A stretch of DNA of 64,000 bases from Malaya genurostris (Eukaryota > Arthropoda > Insecta > Diptera > Culicidae), in assembly GCF_030247185.1 (NCBI RefSeq), contig NC_080570.1, positions 6,917,161-6,981,160 on the forward strand. Direction: 5' to 3'. The position numbers and the translations under genes were made by a program. A model generated the notes under the pieces. It worked only from the letters and a program-made list of their open reading frames with translations. It was not told where the DNA came from and did not search any database. Positions 10,420 through 21,934 of the stretch are shown in pieces. Numbering within the stretch: the first letter of the stretch is position 1; each line of letters starts with the position of its first letter.

Positions 10420-13400
10420 TTTCTCGGCTAATGCGAAAGCTACTATTGTTTCAATCTCAGGCTCTTTTGAATGCTATTATTGAGTAATTGATTAAACTTG
10501 AAAATAAAATAACTGTCACTTTCGGTACCGGAGATATGATATAAGTGACGGAAACGTCAAAACGTTAGTTTTTTCGCTACGCTCCGTTCTTTCCGAGAAC
10601 GGCAGAATCAATGTTAAAATGCCTAAGCTAACTTGAAAGCCAATGTTGAGTCCTTGACCAAGTTAGAAGGTCAAACGGGTATCTCTTCCGGTGCCGAAGA
10701 TATAATATTATAAGTGACGTAAACGACAAAAAGCATTTACTTCTCTGCGCTTATTTTTCTCTGAGATGACTCAACTTATTTTAACAAGTTAAGGCTCGTT
10801 TGAAAGCTACTATTAGTTTGTTGATCATGTAAGAAGGTCAAAGCTCTCATTTTCGGGTTTTGAGATATGGTATAAGTGACGTAACCGACAAAGCGTTCTT
10901 TTTTTCTAACCACTCAATTATCTCGGAAATGGCAGATCCGATTTCAACATTTAAGGTTTGTTATTAGACTTTTATTGAGTGAATGATTATGTTCGGAGCT
11001 CAAATGGCTATCACTTCCGGTTCGGAAGATGTAACAGTATAAGTGACGTAACTGACAAGACACACTTATTTTCTCTCCACTCAAGTTTCTTGAATCTGGA
11101 TATACCGATTTCAAAAAGCATAGATTCGTTTGAATTCGTCATTGATAAATTTCGAAGATCGAATGGCTGTCAATTTCGATTCCGGAAATATGGCATAAAT
11201 GACGTAACCGACCAAACGCCCTTTTTTCTAACCACTCAATTATCTCGGAAATGGCTGATCCAATTCCAACATTTAAGGCTTGTTAGTAAGCGTTTATTGA
11301 GTCGTTGATCATGAGCGAAGATCAAATGGTTGTTCTGTCCGGATTTGGAAATTTAATGGTATAAGTGACGTAACTGACAAGATGCACTTTTTTTCTTCAC
11401 TCGATTTTCTTGGAACTGGCTACACCGATTTCAATAAGCTAAGGCTCGTTTGAACGCTAATTTTGAATCATTGATCAAGTTTAAACGTCAAATGGTTGTC
11501 AGTTTCGGTTCTGGAAATATGGTATAAGTGACGTAACCGTTAAAACGTACTATTTCCTAATCGCTCAATTCTTTTAGCGTTGGTAGAACCGATTTCAACA
11601 GGTTTAGACCCTATGGAAAGCAATTATTGAGTCATTGATTGAATTCAAAGATCGAAAAACTGCCACTTCCGGTTCCGGAGATATGGAATAAGTGACGTAA
11701 CCGACAAAAAAACACTTTTTTGCCGTTCAATTTTCTCGGCGATGACTAAACTGAATTTAACAAGTCTAGATTCGTTTGTAGAAAATTATTGGGTTATTGG
11801 TCAAGCTCGTTGATCAAATGGCTGTCACTTCTGATTTTGAAGATATGATATAAATGACGGAACAGACATAAAGTATTTAGTTCTCTTCGCTCAATTTTTT
11901 CGGACATGGCTAAAACGATTTCAACAAGCTTAGGCTAGCTTCACGACAAAACGCCCTTTTTTCTAACCACTCAATTATCTCGGAAATGGCTGATCCGATT
12001 CCAAGCTTGTTGGTAAGCTTTTATTGAGTCATTGATCATGTGCGAAGATCAAATGGCTATTAGATCCGGCTTTGGAGATTTAATGATATAAGTGACGTAA
12101 CTGACAAGATGCACTTTTTTTCTTTCCGCTCAATTTTCACGAACTCGCTTGTAAACTATCACTGGGTCTTTGGTGAAGATCGATGATTAAATGGCCGTCA
12201 CTTCTGGTTCTGAAGATATAGCATACATGACGCACTCGACAAAAAGTATTTTTTCTCTCCGCTCAATTTTCCTTGGAAGTTAGTATTGTTAGTTTGGAAG
12301 TTAGTATTGAGCCATTGATCAAGTTAGATTTCCAAATGACTGGAAATCACGATTCCGTAGATATGGCATAAATGACGTAACCAACAAGACCTAGTTATTT
12401 CATTCCGCTTATTTTATCAGAGATAAATGAACTGATTTCTACAAACTAAAATTAGTTTAAAAGCTACTATCAATCAAATTGGAAGATCGAGTAACTGTCA
12501 CTTCCGGTTCCGGAGATATGGAATAAGTGACGTAGCCGACAAAGCCAACATTTTTCCGCTCATTTTTCTCGGAGATGGCTAAACTGATTTCGACAAGTCT
12601 AGACTCGCTTGTAAACTATTATTGGGACATTGGTCAAGTTCAATAATCAAATGGCTGTTACTTCTCATTCTGAAGAAATGGTATAAATGTCGGAACCGAC
12701 AAAAATAATTTTTTTCTCTCCACTCAATTTTCTTGGACATGGCTAAATAGATGCCAACAAGCTTAGGTTAGTTTGAAAGTTGGTATTGAGCCATTGATCA
12801 GGTTAGATTTTCCAATGACTGAAAAATATTATTCCGAAGATATGGCATAAGTGACGTAACCGACAAGACCTAGTTTTTTCACTGCGCACAATTTTCTCAG
12901 AGATGGCTGCACTGATTTCAACAAACTAAAGTTAGTTCGAAGGCTACTATATGGATAAGTGACGTAACCGACAAAACCAACATTTTTTCTGCTCAATTTT
13001 CTCGGAGATGACTTGACTGAGTCTAGACTCGCTTGTTTGATCAAGTTTGAAAATCAATTGGCCGTCAATGCTGGTTCTGAATATATGGCATAAATGACGC
13101 AACCACAAACAAAAATTTTTTTTGGGGATGGATCAACCGATTCCAACAAGTTTAAGTTAGTTTGGAAGTTAGTACTGAGCCATTGATCAAGTTAGATTTC
13201 CAAATGACCGGATATTACGATTCCGAAGATATGGCATAAGTGACGTAACCGACAAGACCTAGTTCTTTCACTCCGCACAACTTTCTCATAGATTACTTAC
13301 TGATTAAAAAAAAAAAGTTTGTTTAAAAGCTATCGATCGAATTCGAAGGTCGGATGGCTGTCACTTTCGTTTTTCGTGATATGCAGAAAATGATGTAACC

Positions 13401-14215
13401 GAAAAATGACTTTTTTTCTTTCCTCTCAATTTTGTCAGAGATGGCTCAACTGATTTCCACAAGTCTAGATTCGTTTGTTAACTATTATTGGATCATCGAT
13501 TAAATACTAAGATCGAATTAATGACCGACAAAACGCACTTCTTTTCCAATCGCTCGGGAGTGGCTAAGTCGATTTCAATAAACCTAGGCTAGTTTAAAAG
13601 CTACATTGAAAGATTGGTCGAGCTAAAAGGTCACATGTCGGTCACTACTAGTTTCGGAGATGTAATAGTATAAATGACGCAAACGACAAAACTGCCTTTT
13701 TTACATTCCGCTTCATTTTCAAGCTTCCAGTACCGGATTAAAATGGCTTAACCGAAACCCGCACTTCTTTCAAACTGAACCGATTTCAACCATCTTGGGC
13801 TCGTTTGGAATCGAGATATCAATCGAATTCAAGGGCAAATGGTTGACACTTCCGGTTCTGGAGATGTAATGGTATACATGGCGTAACCGTCAGCTTCGCC
13901 ATTCGCTCAGTTTCCTCAGAGTTGTCTCAACTTAGACTCATTTGAAAGCTACTATGATTTTTTCGATCAAGTTTGGAAAGCTTATGGTGAACATTTCCTG
14001 TTCGGAAGATATAATCTTATAAGTGACGTAACCGACAAATAGCAGTTTTTGCATACACTCAGTTCTTTAGAAAATACTACCACCGATTTAGATGCTACTA
14101 TTGAGTTACTTGATACGATTACGAGGTTCATAACGAACATATTCGGTTCCGGAGAAATAATCGTATAAGTGACGTAAACGACAAATCGCACATTTTTCAT
14201 TTAGCTCAATTTGCT
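10420..14215. repeat. Degenerate ~160-bp tandem repeat, about 24 units
   Basis: Units share 'cgctcaattttctcggagatgg', 'ccgatttcaacaag', 'gatcaaatggctgtcacttc', 'ggttccggagatatgg' and 'ataagtgacgtaaccgacaa'. The last motif recurs near 10541, 10711, 10874, 11040, 11199, 11364, 11525, 11688, 12090, 12525, 12847, 13236, 14020 and 14166. Spacing varies from about 110 to 200 bp and divergence is high, so the array is old. Each unit carries TGACGTAA, a CRE/bZIP-like octamer. Open frames within it are short and unsupported. Confidence 0.85.
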
Positions 14216-14220
14216 CAGCA

Positions 14221-14520
14221 AGTTGAAATGGTAGGTTTTCGAGCAATTGCACCCTAAACTCTACCTGAACCCGAACCCGGTGAATTTTGTACGGATAAGA
14301 GTCGGGTTCGGACTCAAAAATATGGTTGAATTTCGAGTATCTGAACCCGAATAATACCCGAAATTTTTCGGGTTCGGGTCGGTTACGGGTAAATTTCAAA
14401 CTTGTATCAAGTACGGGTTGGGTTCGGGGTTGGAAGAAAAATTGTTCTCGGGGTAAGCTTGTTATTTTCGATCGGGTACGGGTCGGATTCCTAATTCAAA
14501 TGCATTATCGGATCCGAAAG
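14221..14520. repeat. 'GGGTTCGGGTC'-type degenerate G-rich repeat
   Basis: Irregular repetition of GGGTTC, GGGTCGG and GGGTACGGG words on one strand. Similar patches occur at about 17010-17115 and 18145-18290. It is not the TTAGG insect telomere repeat. Function unknown. Confidence 0.65.
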
Positions 14521-14594
14521 TATCACTGAATAATTTTCACTGACAAGAGAAAGGCATTATAACATCGCCAGGTGGATTAAGGGGAGGCTTTTGT

Positions 14595-17000
14595 TTTCAT
14601 CGCACAGCTTCAATGATCTCCGGCCAATCGTTACCGGAGGTATCGTAAAATTTTCAGCCTTTTTTAAGCCCTGCGGTTCCTCCGCACCACCCCCTTCCCA
14701 CTTGGTACGAAACAAGACTAGAGGAGAAATAACGTAAGCAGAAAGTCACCCATTCCCATCATCGCATCATCGCAGCCCTCGTTCTATTATCAAGTGCTAG
14801 TTGACTGCAGCAAGTGGAAAATGCAAAGTGTCACCTTTTTTCTTGGATTTTTTTTCCCTTTTTTTCCCTCGGACACTTTTCTCTCGGTGTCAAGGTTGTT
14901 GAAGCAAGCAGGAAGGCAGGCAACCAAGCAGTCGGAAATTGTCGCTTGGGAACCCTTTTCTGGCGCGAGTGTCGTCCGGGGTGTGCCAGTGCCGAAGCCA
15001 GAGGAAATGAACTATTAAAACCACCAAGACTGTATACATATTTCGATGTGCGGAAAGTTCCACCGCGGCGCAGAATGAATTAAGGGTGTTAAGAATTTTG
15101 TGAATTGCTCGTTTCACTTCTCGAGAATGACGCGATGTTGGAGGGAGGGGGGGGGGGGGGGGGGGGGGTACGATTGGCGAGAGAGAGGCTCGAGTGACGG
15201 TCGGTAGATTTATGATTTGTTGTGGAACAACCGGACTTTGGATGAGGCCGTGTTTGTGTTTCCTTTCTTCGGCAAGTGTCGCGCCACTGAGTGATGATTT
15301 GTTTCATTTTGTTTGGACTTTCATTCCGCCTAGAAGATTGGAGAGCATTCTTGAGCTCAAGTGTCGTCATGTTGGTTGAATGGATTATCTCGTGAACGGG
15401 TTTTTTTTTTCTTTTTCAAGATCACTTCGAAGAGGCAGTGACCTTAATCGGTCGCACGGGGAATTGCTACAGTTTACTCGACCACGTTACTCCGTAGAAA
15501 GTTCGACAATGGAAATGCCTGGTGATTTTCTTTGCATATGCTGACCCTCGATCCGAGGAAATTCAAATGACCGACCCTTCTCACTCACATGCTAATCCGA
15601 AACGAATGCTCGACATTTATTTATTTGCAAATTCCGTACGATTCTTCCTCCCACTCAGAAAACATTTTCTCATACGCGACGAGCTGACATCAAAAGGACG
15701 CATTAAAAAATTAAGTTTGTCACTCTTTGATGGACCCCCAGTTTTCGCTCGCCCAACGTCTAGCCACCCTTCTCCCTACGGACGGGATTCTATTTCATTA
15801 AAAAATAAAGCTGCATAAGGCGAGGAGGGCGAAACAGAAAATACATCAGAATCCGGACGCCCGGCAACTGCTTATTCAAATTCCGTGACTTGGCTGGGCT
15901 GGTAGGCGGGAGTATTTGTACTGAAACAGGACGAAAAAAAAATACTCCAACTTTATTTCATTTGTCGAGGCACTCCAAGAGATTCTGTTTTCGACCGGCT
16001 TCATATTTCACGATCGAGGAAAAAAATCCTGTACTTAACATCGTTTAATTAATTTTACAGCGTCATGCCGTGTTCTTATTTTAATTTTTCCTATCTTGCA
16101 GTGTTGTTATTGCAGGAATATTTCAACGATAAGAAAAAAGAAAGAACACAAAAAAAGCAAAGGTGTCAAATGGTTGTCTTGTGATGTGTGGTTTTAAAAG
16201 TTGTTACTTCAGAACTTCTCCAATTGCCATCGATTCGGTTATTCGAGATAGGAAAATGACTGTTCGTCTGTTGTTTTGAATCTTATTTCCATGGGCTACC
16301 TTTTTCTTCATATTTTTTTCTGGCCATATTTGCCTACCTGTTGTCAGATTAAGAACACTTTCCTTGTGTCTTTTTTCGATTGTTCCTTCAGTTGCACTAT
16401 AGTTGCAGAAAAAAAACTCGAATGAATATTACACCAACAGAATGAAAAAGGTCAACGTTAACGTTCTTAACGAATATTCATGATGAAATTTCAGCAAATG
16501 TCTCAACTTTATTAATTGGAAAGCATGCCAGTCTTGGCAATCATCACAAAATTGTCCTGGACAGCATTATATACAACTCCGAAACCATTCTTTCGAATTT
16601 ATTACAGACATACAAGCTAGCTTCGGGTAGAGCTAACTGTCAAACGAATACTCCTTGAGTATCCAGTCGTCTTGCCTCGTCTGATAGGTTGCCTAGGCGT
16701 TCCTGCTTAAGAACCGTAGACGTAACTCACATATTAGATCTCTGTAAAGAAATGGATCTCAAATTGAAATTTATGGTGAGGGAGGGACAGTATTATTGTA
16801 AGAAAGGAAGTTCCAGTAACTACCCGAATGTAGAAAATAGCTGTGTTAGGCGTAATGCAGCTCATAACTACCAAATACTCTGGTAACATACGAGAATCAG
16901 AAATTAACATGTGGGTTTTGAAAAAAAAAAAGTGCATAACGCATTACAACACTTCGGCAAGATTAACATCTCTAAATAAAAAGTTATCCATACTAGGAAC
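14595..17000. other. Mostly single-copy sequence, no supported gene
   Basis: Mixed composition with short overlapping open frames on both strands that show no recognisable domain or convincing splice pattern. It includes a poly-G run at about 15143-15168, an unusual homopolymer that is also prone to sequencing error. Confidence 0.4.
15143..15168. repeat. Poly-G tract
   Basis: A run of about 20 or more consecutive G, interrupted once near its start. Its length is uncertain in any sequencing technology. Confidence 0.9.
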
Positions 17001-17488
17001 TACGAACTAAAGATGATCGGGTTTCGGGTATTTGTACCCGAACCCGAACTCGACGGGTCGGGTTCGGTTACAGAAAAGGATATGTTTTTTCCTGGTTCGG
17101 GTCGAACGCGGGTGCATATTTTCTCCATCAACGAAAAGTGAAGAACGATGGGGAACAGTATGCCAAATCAGCTCATCTAATGGTTTCAAGTGTTATCTAA
17201 AGTAATTATTAGAATTACTTATCTGTTGAAATATGCAAATGAAGATTCTAACCAGAGAATTTTCGCATTTTTTTCTCGGCTTTTTTTTAATTGGATTTTG
17301 CGTGTATTGGTTTTAATGCGTTTTGTTGACTTCAGACTTAAATTAAAGGAAATTTTTCAACGTGTATGTTTTCTTTTTTTATTATAAAGAATTTTACAAT
17401 ATATTCACGTCAATATTTAATTGTATGTCAGAAAGTTTGATGTAACTAATCCGTACTTTAGTGTAGGTTCATCGTTTGAAATTCTAAT

Positions 17489-17605
17489 AGTAAAGAAGGG
17501 GAACGCTTGTACAATCTACACAATCGATTACCTAACTGATGTTCGGAAGTGTGACGGACGCGTGTCAGTTTTATTCGTATTCACGCCACCCACCCACCTT
17601 TTTAC
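17489..17605. repeat. Partial terminal repeat of the 36.3-41.5 kb element family
   Basis: 'aaggggaacgcttgtacaat', 'gttcggaagtgtgacgg' and 'cagttttattcgtattcacg' followed by 'ccacccacccacctttttac' parallel the right terminal repeat at 41350-41472, with an internal deletion of the 'acatccagttatgtctctg' part. A second fragment is at 18072-18133. These are solo or decayed ends outside the amplified region. Confidence 0.65.
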
Positions 17606-17618
17606 TAAATTTACATTA

Positions 17619-17728
17619 TTAGTTTTACGTTTCGTCTTTGACTCATCAGTGCAGAGCAGTTCAACTAAACTCGGAAGTTCAATTTGAACTGCTCTGCACT
17701 GATGAGTCAAAGACGAACGTAAAACTAA
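17619..17728. repeat. Perfect-looking inverted repeat, ~45-bp arms
   Basis: The 17619-17664 arm (ttagttttacg...gagcagttcaa) is inverted at 17684-17728 with a ~19-bp loop. It consists of two head-to-head copies of the retroposon tail 'gcactgatgagtcaaagacg'. Confidence 0.85.
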
Positions 17729-17739
17729 TAAAAACGGTT

Positions 17740-17995
17740 ATGTGCCCTAGCACAAAATTTGGCTAACCCCTAAATGACCTAACCTGCATCGGCCAGAAAT
17801 AGTCGAAACCACGTTTTCGTTCGGCACGTCAGAAAAGACATTGGACTCCGTTGCAAAACAAAAAGTGTTCTGTAAGTAGCAGAAACTTTACGTCTGCTTA
17901 GCGATTCAAATTGAACTACCGAGTTTAGCACTAAGCAGTTCAATTTGAACTGCTCTGCACTGATGAGTCAAGCCCTAGCACAAAATTTGGCTAAC
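17740..17995 (+). mobile_element. Second copy of the 252-bp retroposon
   Basis: 'tgccctagcacaaaatttgg' through 'ctctgcactgatgagtcaa' matches 4375-4610 closely, then the start motif 'ccctagcacaaaatttggct' repeats at 17975. It is a tandem or composite copy. No clear flanking duplication could be read. Confidence 0.65.
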
Positions 17996-18071
17996 CCCTA
18001 AATAAATTTACATGTGATCAGTGTGACAATATATCAACTCATGAGATCGACATTAGATATACAGATATGTG

Positions 18072-18300
18072 TAGGTGATAGTTTTATTCGTATTCACGTC
18101 ATCCAGTTAAGTTTTTGACATTACCCACCCATTTTTTATTTCATTTTCAACGGGTACGGGTCGAGCTTCGGGATTTTTTTCGGTTTTGGGTTGGGTACAG
18201 ATAAAGATTTTAATTTTTTTTATCGGGTTCGGATTTGGAAGAAAAAATTAATCTAGACTTCGGGTCTGGTACGGTTAAAATTTTTTCATTATTTTTTTAT
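18072..18300. repeat. Terminal-repeat fragment followed by G-rich degenerate repeat
   Basis: 'tagttttattcgtattcacg', 'tcatccagttaag' and 'gacattacccaccc' (18072-18133) form a fragment of the TIR family. They are followed by 'cgggtacgggtcgagcttcg', the same G-rich repeat as 14221-14520. Confidence 0.6.
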
Positions 18301-18579
18301 AACATCTATTACGAACCACCATCAGACTAGAGGAGTGCTTTAAGAACAGCTCTGCACTTGATAGTTCTACAAAGAGAACTAGTTATAGAACCCCGTTCTT
18401 CAATTCTTTTTTGTATGTTCCTCCGAACAAAATATAGGGCCATAAACTATATTTTGTAGTAAGTTTAAGAAGCAACAGGTTTTTACCCCCGAATTTATGC
18501 TAGGTGCACATAACCATCATTATTTAAGTTTACGTTACGTCTTAGACTCATCAGTGCGTAGCAGTTTATGTTGAACTGC

Positions 18580-19873
18580 TAACAGTTCAGCTGAAAAGTT
18601 CGTATCGTTAAATAGAAACACACATTTTTTTGCCAAAATTCGTTTTTATTATTCAACATAATTGCCATCAGAGGCGATACAGCGAATATAGCGATCTTCC
18701 AACTTTTCGATACCATTTTTGTATTTTGATTTGTCCTTTGCTTCAAAATAGGCCTCAGTTTCAGCGATTACCTCTTCAATGATTCTAAATTTTTTACCAG
18801 CGAGCATTCTCTTGAGGTCTGAGAACAGGAAAAAGTCACTGGGGGCCAAATCTGGAGAATACGGTGGATGAGGGAGCAATTCGAAGTCCAATTCGTTCAA
18901 TTTCAGCATGGTTTTCATCGACTTGTGACACGGTGCATTGTCTTGATGAAACAAAACTTTTTTCTTCTTCAAATGAGGCCGTTTTTTTTAAATTTCGTCC
19001 TTCAAACGCTCTAATAACGCTATATAATAGTCACTGTTGATGGTTTTTCCCTTTTCAAGGTAGTCGATGAAAATTATACCATGCGAATCCCAAAATACAG
19101 ACGCCATAACCTTACCGTCCGATTGTTGAGTCTTTCCACGCTTTGGGTTCGGTTCATCGCGTGCAGTCCACTCAGCTGACTGTCGATTGGACTCCGGAGT
19201 GAAGTGATGGAGCCATGTTTCGTCCATTGTTATATATTGACGAAAAAATCGATTTTATTTCGATATAACAGCTCCAAGCACTGCTCAGAATCATCAATTC
19301 GTTGTTGTTTTTGATCGATTGTGAGCTCACGCGGCACCCATTTTGCACAAAGCTTTCTCAATCCATATCCAAATATTCGTGAATAATATGTCCAACACGT
19401 TCCTTTGATATCTTTAGGGTGTCAGCTATCTCGATCAACTTCACTTTACGGTCATTGAAAATCATTTTGTGGATTTTTTTCACGTTTTCATCGGTAACAG
19501 CCTCTTTTGGACGTCCACTGCGTTCATCGTCTTCGGTGCTCATATGACCAGTACGAAATTTTGCAAACCACTTACGAATTGTTGCTTCGCCCGGTGCAGA
19601 GTCTGGATAACACTCATCAAGCCATTTTTTGGTATCGGCGGCACTTTTTTTCATCAAAAAGTAGTGTTTCATCAACACACGAAATTCCTTTTTTTACATT
19701 TTTTCACAATAACAAAAGTAGCTTCACTCAAAATGCAATATCTCTAATAATCAGACAGCTGTCAAATTTATACACGTAGCTTTTGAAGGTTGGTACTAAC
19801 TGAAAATGGTATGGATTTAATTCTAGTGGCGCCCTCTCATAGAAACGATACGAACTTTTCAGCCGATCTGTTA
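18580..19873 (-). mobile_element. Mariner copy 2, full length
   Basis: TIRs acagttcagctgaaaagttc (from 18582) and gaacttttcagccgatctgt (to 19871) are flanked by TA at 18580-18581 and 19872-19873, about 1.29 kb in all. It is structurally complete, but its transposase is broken. It serves as the reference for the empty site of the 4.2-kb insertion in copy 1. Confidence 0.93.
18649..19699 (-). pseudogene. Mariner transposase pseudogene (copy 2)
   Basis: Irritans-subfamily DD34D transposase. The start ATG (19699-19697) is followed directly by TAA, then KKEFRVLMKHYFL. The HTH region spans KKWLDECYPDSAPGEATIRK to KISKERVGHIIHEYLDM. A 4-bp insertion near 19362 shifts the frame before RKLCAKWVPREL. 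The catalytic core reads TMDETWLHH, HQDNAPCH and SPDLAPSD, with 34 residues counted between the second and third Asp, matching the mariner signature. A TAA at 18990-18988 interrupts the frame after LLERLKDEI and occurs at the same place in copy 1. The C-terminus ends CIASDGNYVE. All catalytic residues survive but three lesions make it inactive. Confidence 0.93.
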
Positions 19874-20531
19874 CCTCCGACCAACACATCGGTACCAGTA
19901 ATCATTCTCTTTTAGATACTTTTTTTTAAGAGAAGGAAAGTACCCAGCTAATGCGAATTCTTCTAAAAGAACTAGTTCTTCTGATTTTGACCATCTCTAG
20001 ATCAGACTATAATCAATATGTCGTTATTCAGAATAAGGGGAAATAAATTACAAATATCATCATCTAAACGAGTCACAACATAACGTACAATGCAACAACG
20101 ATTTTGACAAAATGCGAACAGTAATCCAAATGACTCCCAACCACCATTGAGCGATACTGTTCGAGGGAAGAAAAAGCTGTAATGTAGAAGAAGAGTCTAC
20201 ATTGACAGACACGGTATCGGAATTAGTGTATTTTACAGACATAGAATTTTGCTTGTACGTTTTTCTCGTTTTCTCTAAACGTCTATGATATTTATTTAAT
20301 AATCAACAGACTGTCTTTCAAGCTGAAGGTGAACAGTGATGTCCACATCTAATTAGAATGCGAAATACAACTTCCGCTTGTTTGTAGGCAAACACAAAGT
20401 TGAATCAATACAAAGCTGATTAGTTCATGAATATAAATAAATTGGGGCGATCGAATATTCCGAGCTGAAGAGCATTCGGTGGTGGCTTCCATGCAACACT
20501 TTTTCGTATCTGCTTTCAAGAACAAAATAAA
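19874..20531. other. Single-copy AT-rich sequence, no gene seen
   Basis: No recognisable coding, RNA or repeat signal. Confidence 0.35.
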
Positions 20532-20533
20532 TA

Positions 20534-21932
20534 GGGTAAGGGCTCCCTATTTCATCTCATTTGTAAGGACGTCGCCTTCAAACCCCGATTTAGCCACTAA
20601 AATCACTGTAACTATTTCATATTACTGCTTCATTCGCCTTGCTCCACGTTGAAAATTGATTCACATTTCTTGAAAATTCAACTAATATTTATAAAACAGC
20701 TGAAAACACTAATGATGTTTTCACTACTCTGCACCTAATTTCATCTCAATGGATTTTTATCCATCCTATCGTTGATCTTTTATTCATCCTATAAATTAGC
20801 AATGGCGACAGCAATCAAAACAAAATATTCCACTATTACACTCTCACCCGCATTCGCATGGCTGCCAGATGGCTGACTAAACGCTGCCAGCTGGAAAAAT
20901 ATGGCTTGCAGGCATTCTGGTGACCGACTGCCTTACCGCTGCCAGATATACAACTCAAACGATACAACCGTACCCACCAGGATTTTTCCACATTATTATT
21001 ATTGGTAAAAAATTTACTCGTTGAATTATCTAATTAATGGGGCAATGACTTACGGAGATCTAAAGAACTATCTTTTAACATCATTTTATTAGTGAAAACA
21101 GAAAGAACAGATATTCTATGCAAAGTAATACATATTTTCTATGAAAATACCTGGCATCTCTGTGCACAGCCGATGAAACACACACACACTTCACAGCGTT
21201 ATGTTGGCGTATAGAGGAATGAAACCAGTGCTACTAGATTTGCCACAATGGTTATTTCATTAGTATTTAACACGTTCTTTCTGGTAATATTCGAAGCAGA
21301 AACAGTTTTATTGAAATATTAATATCAATAATATAATTAATCTAATGTCACGGATACCAAAAACAAACTTTTTGATGATAATTTGAAGAAGATAAACAAT
21401 TTTTGTTTTGTAACATTATGAAATAACTTGGCAACTTTGCGAAACCAAATGAGATGAAAACAAAGCGCAATCAAGTGAACGAAGTGAAAAACTTTCATCT
21501 CATATTTTTGAAGACTTTTATTGCTTGTCGGGTAAATTTTGAAGTTTTTAATCGTTAACTAAACAAGTGGCAAGTGAACATAACTAATTATGAAGTCATC
21601 CAGCATTCAATGGTAGTGTAATTGTGCGAAATAGTGATCATGTTTTGAGACGAATCGATTAGTAGATGTTCAAAAACATTACGAACTGTAAATCTTGAGA
21701 CGAAAATGTGTCCTAAATTGAAAAGTGAGTTTATTTTATATGAAAAAACGATCACCGAAGAATTTAAAACCATTTCTTTCAATAGAAAGTTGTGACAATA
21801 GCTTTTCAAATCATTTTAAAACATTTCACAGTTTGCTTCCAGTAGGTTGTAAAATTTTATTCATGTTCAAAGTTATGAGGTGAAGGGATGAGATGGATAT
21901 AGGAGCTCAGATGAAATAGGGAGCCGTTGCCC
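20534..21932. mobile_element. 1.4-kb TIR element with TA duplication (MITE-like)
   Basis: The left end GGGTAAGGGCTCCCTATTTC (from 20534) and the inverted right end GGGCAACGGCTCCCTATTTC (ending 21932) match over 24 bp with two differences, and both sides carry TA (20532-20533, 21933-21934). The subterminal word TTTCATCTCA recurs several times inside (20551, about 20740, about 21490). No transposase ORF is present. A TA TSD points to Tc1/mariner/pogo-type mobilisation. I do not know the family. Confidence 0.75.
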
Positions 21933-21934
21933 TA

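Larger units (their letters stand above)
8639..14594. mobile_element. Second copy of the long interspersed repeat, expanded by a tandem array
   Basis: It begins 'gcctttttctatagagagg', then 'gttatgtaccattcgactca', paralleling 1601-1700, and ends 'gagaaaggcattataacatc...aggtggattaa' like the end of 1601-5790. It holds a non-LTR retrotransposon remnant (9779-10367), ~24 units of a ~160-bp repeat (10420-14215), and a G-rich segment (14221-14520). The interval 9180-9780 is AT-rich with no recognisable feature. Family name unknown; no transposase is visible. Confidence 0.5.

Noticed and set aside
14375..14450. Telomeric repeat
   Set aside because: The words are GGGTTC/GGGTAC, irregular, and not the insect TTAGG; dipterans also lack telomerase repeats.
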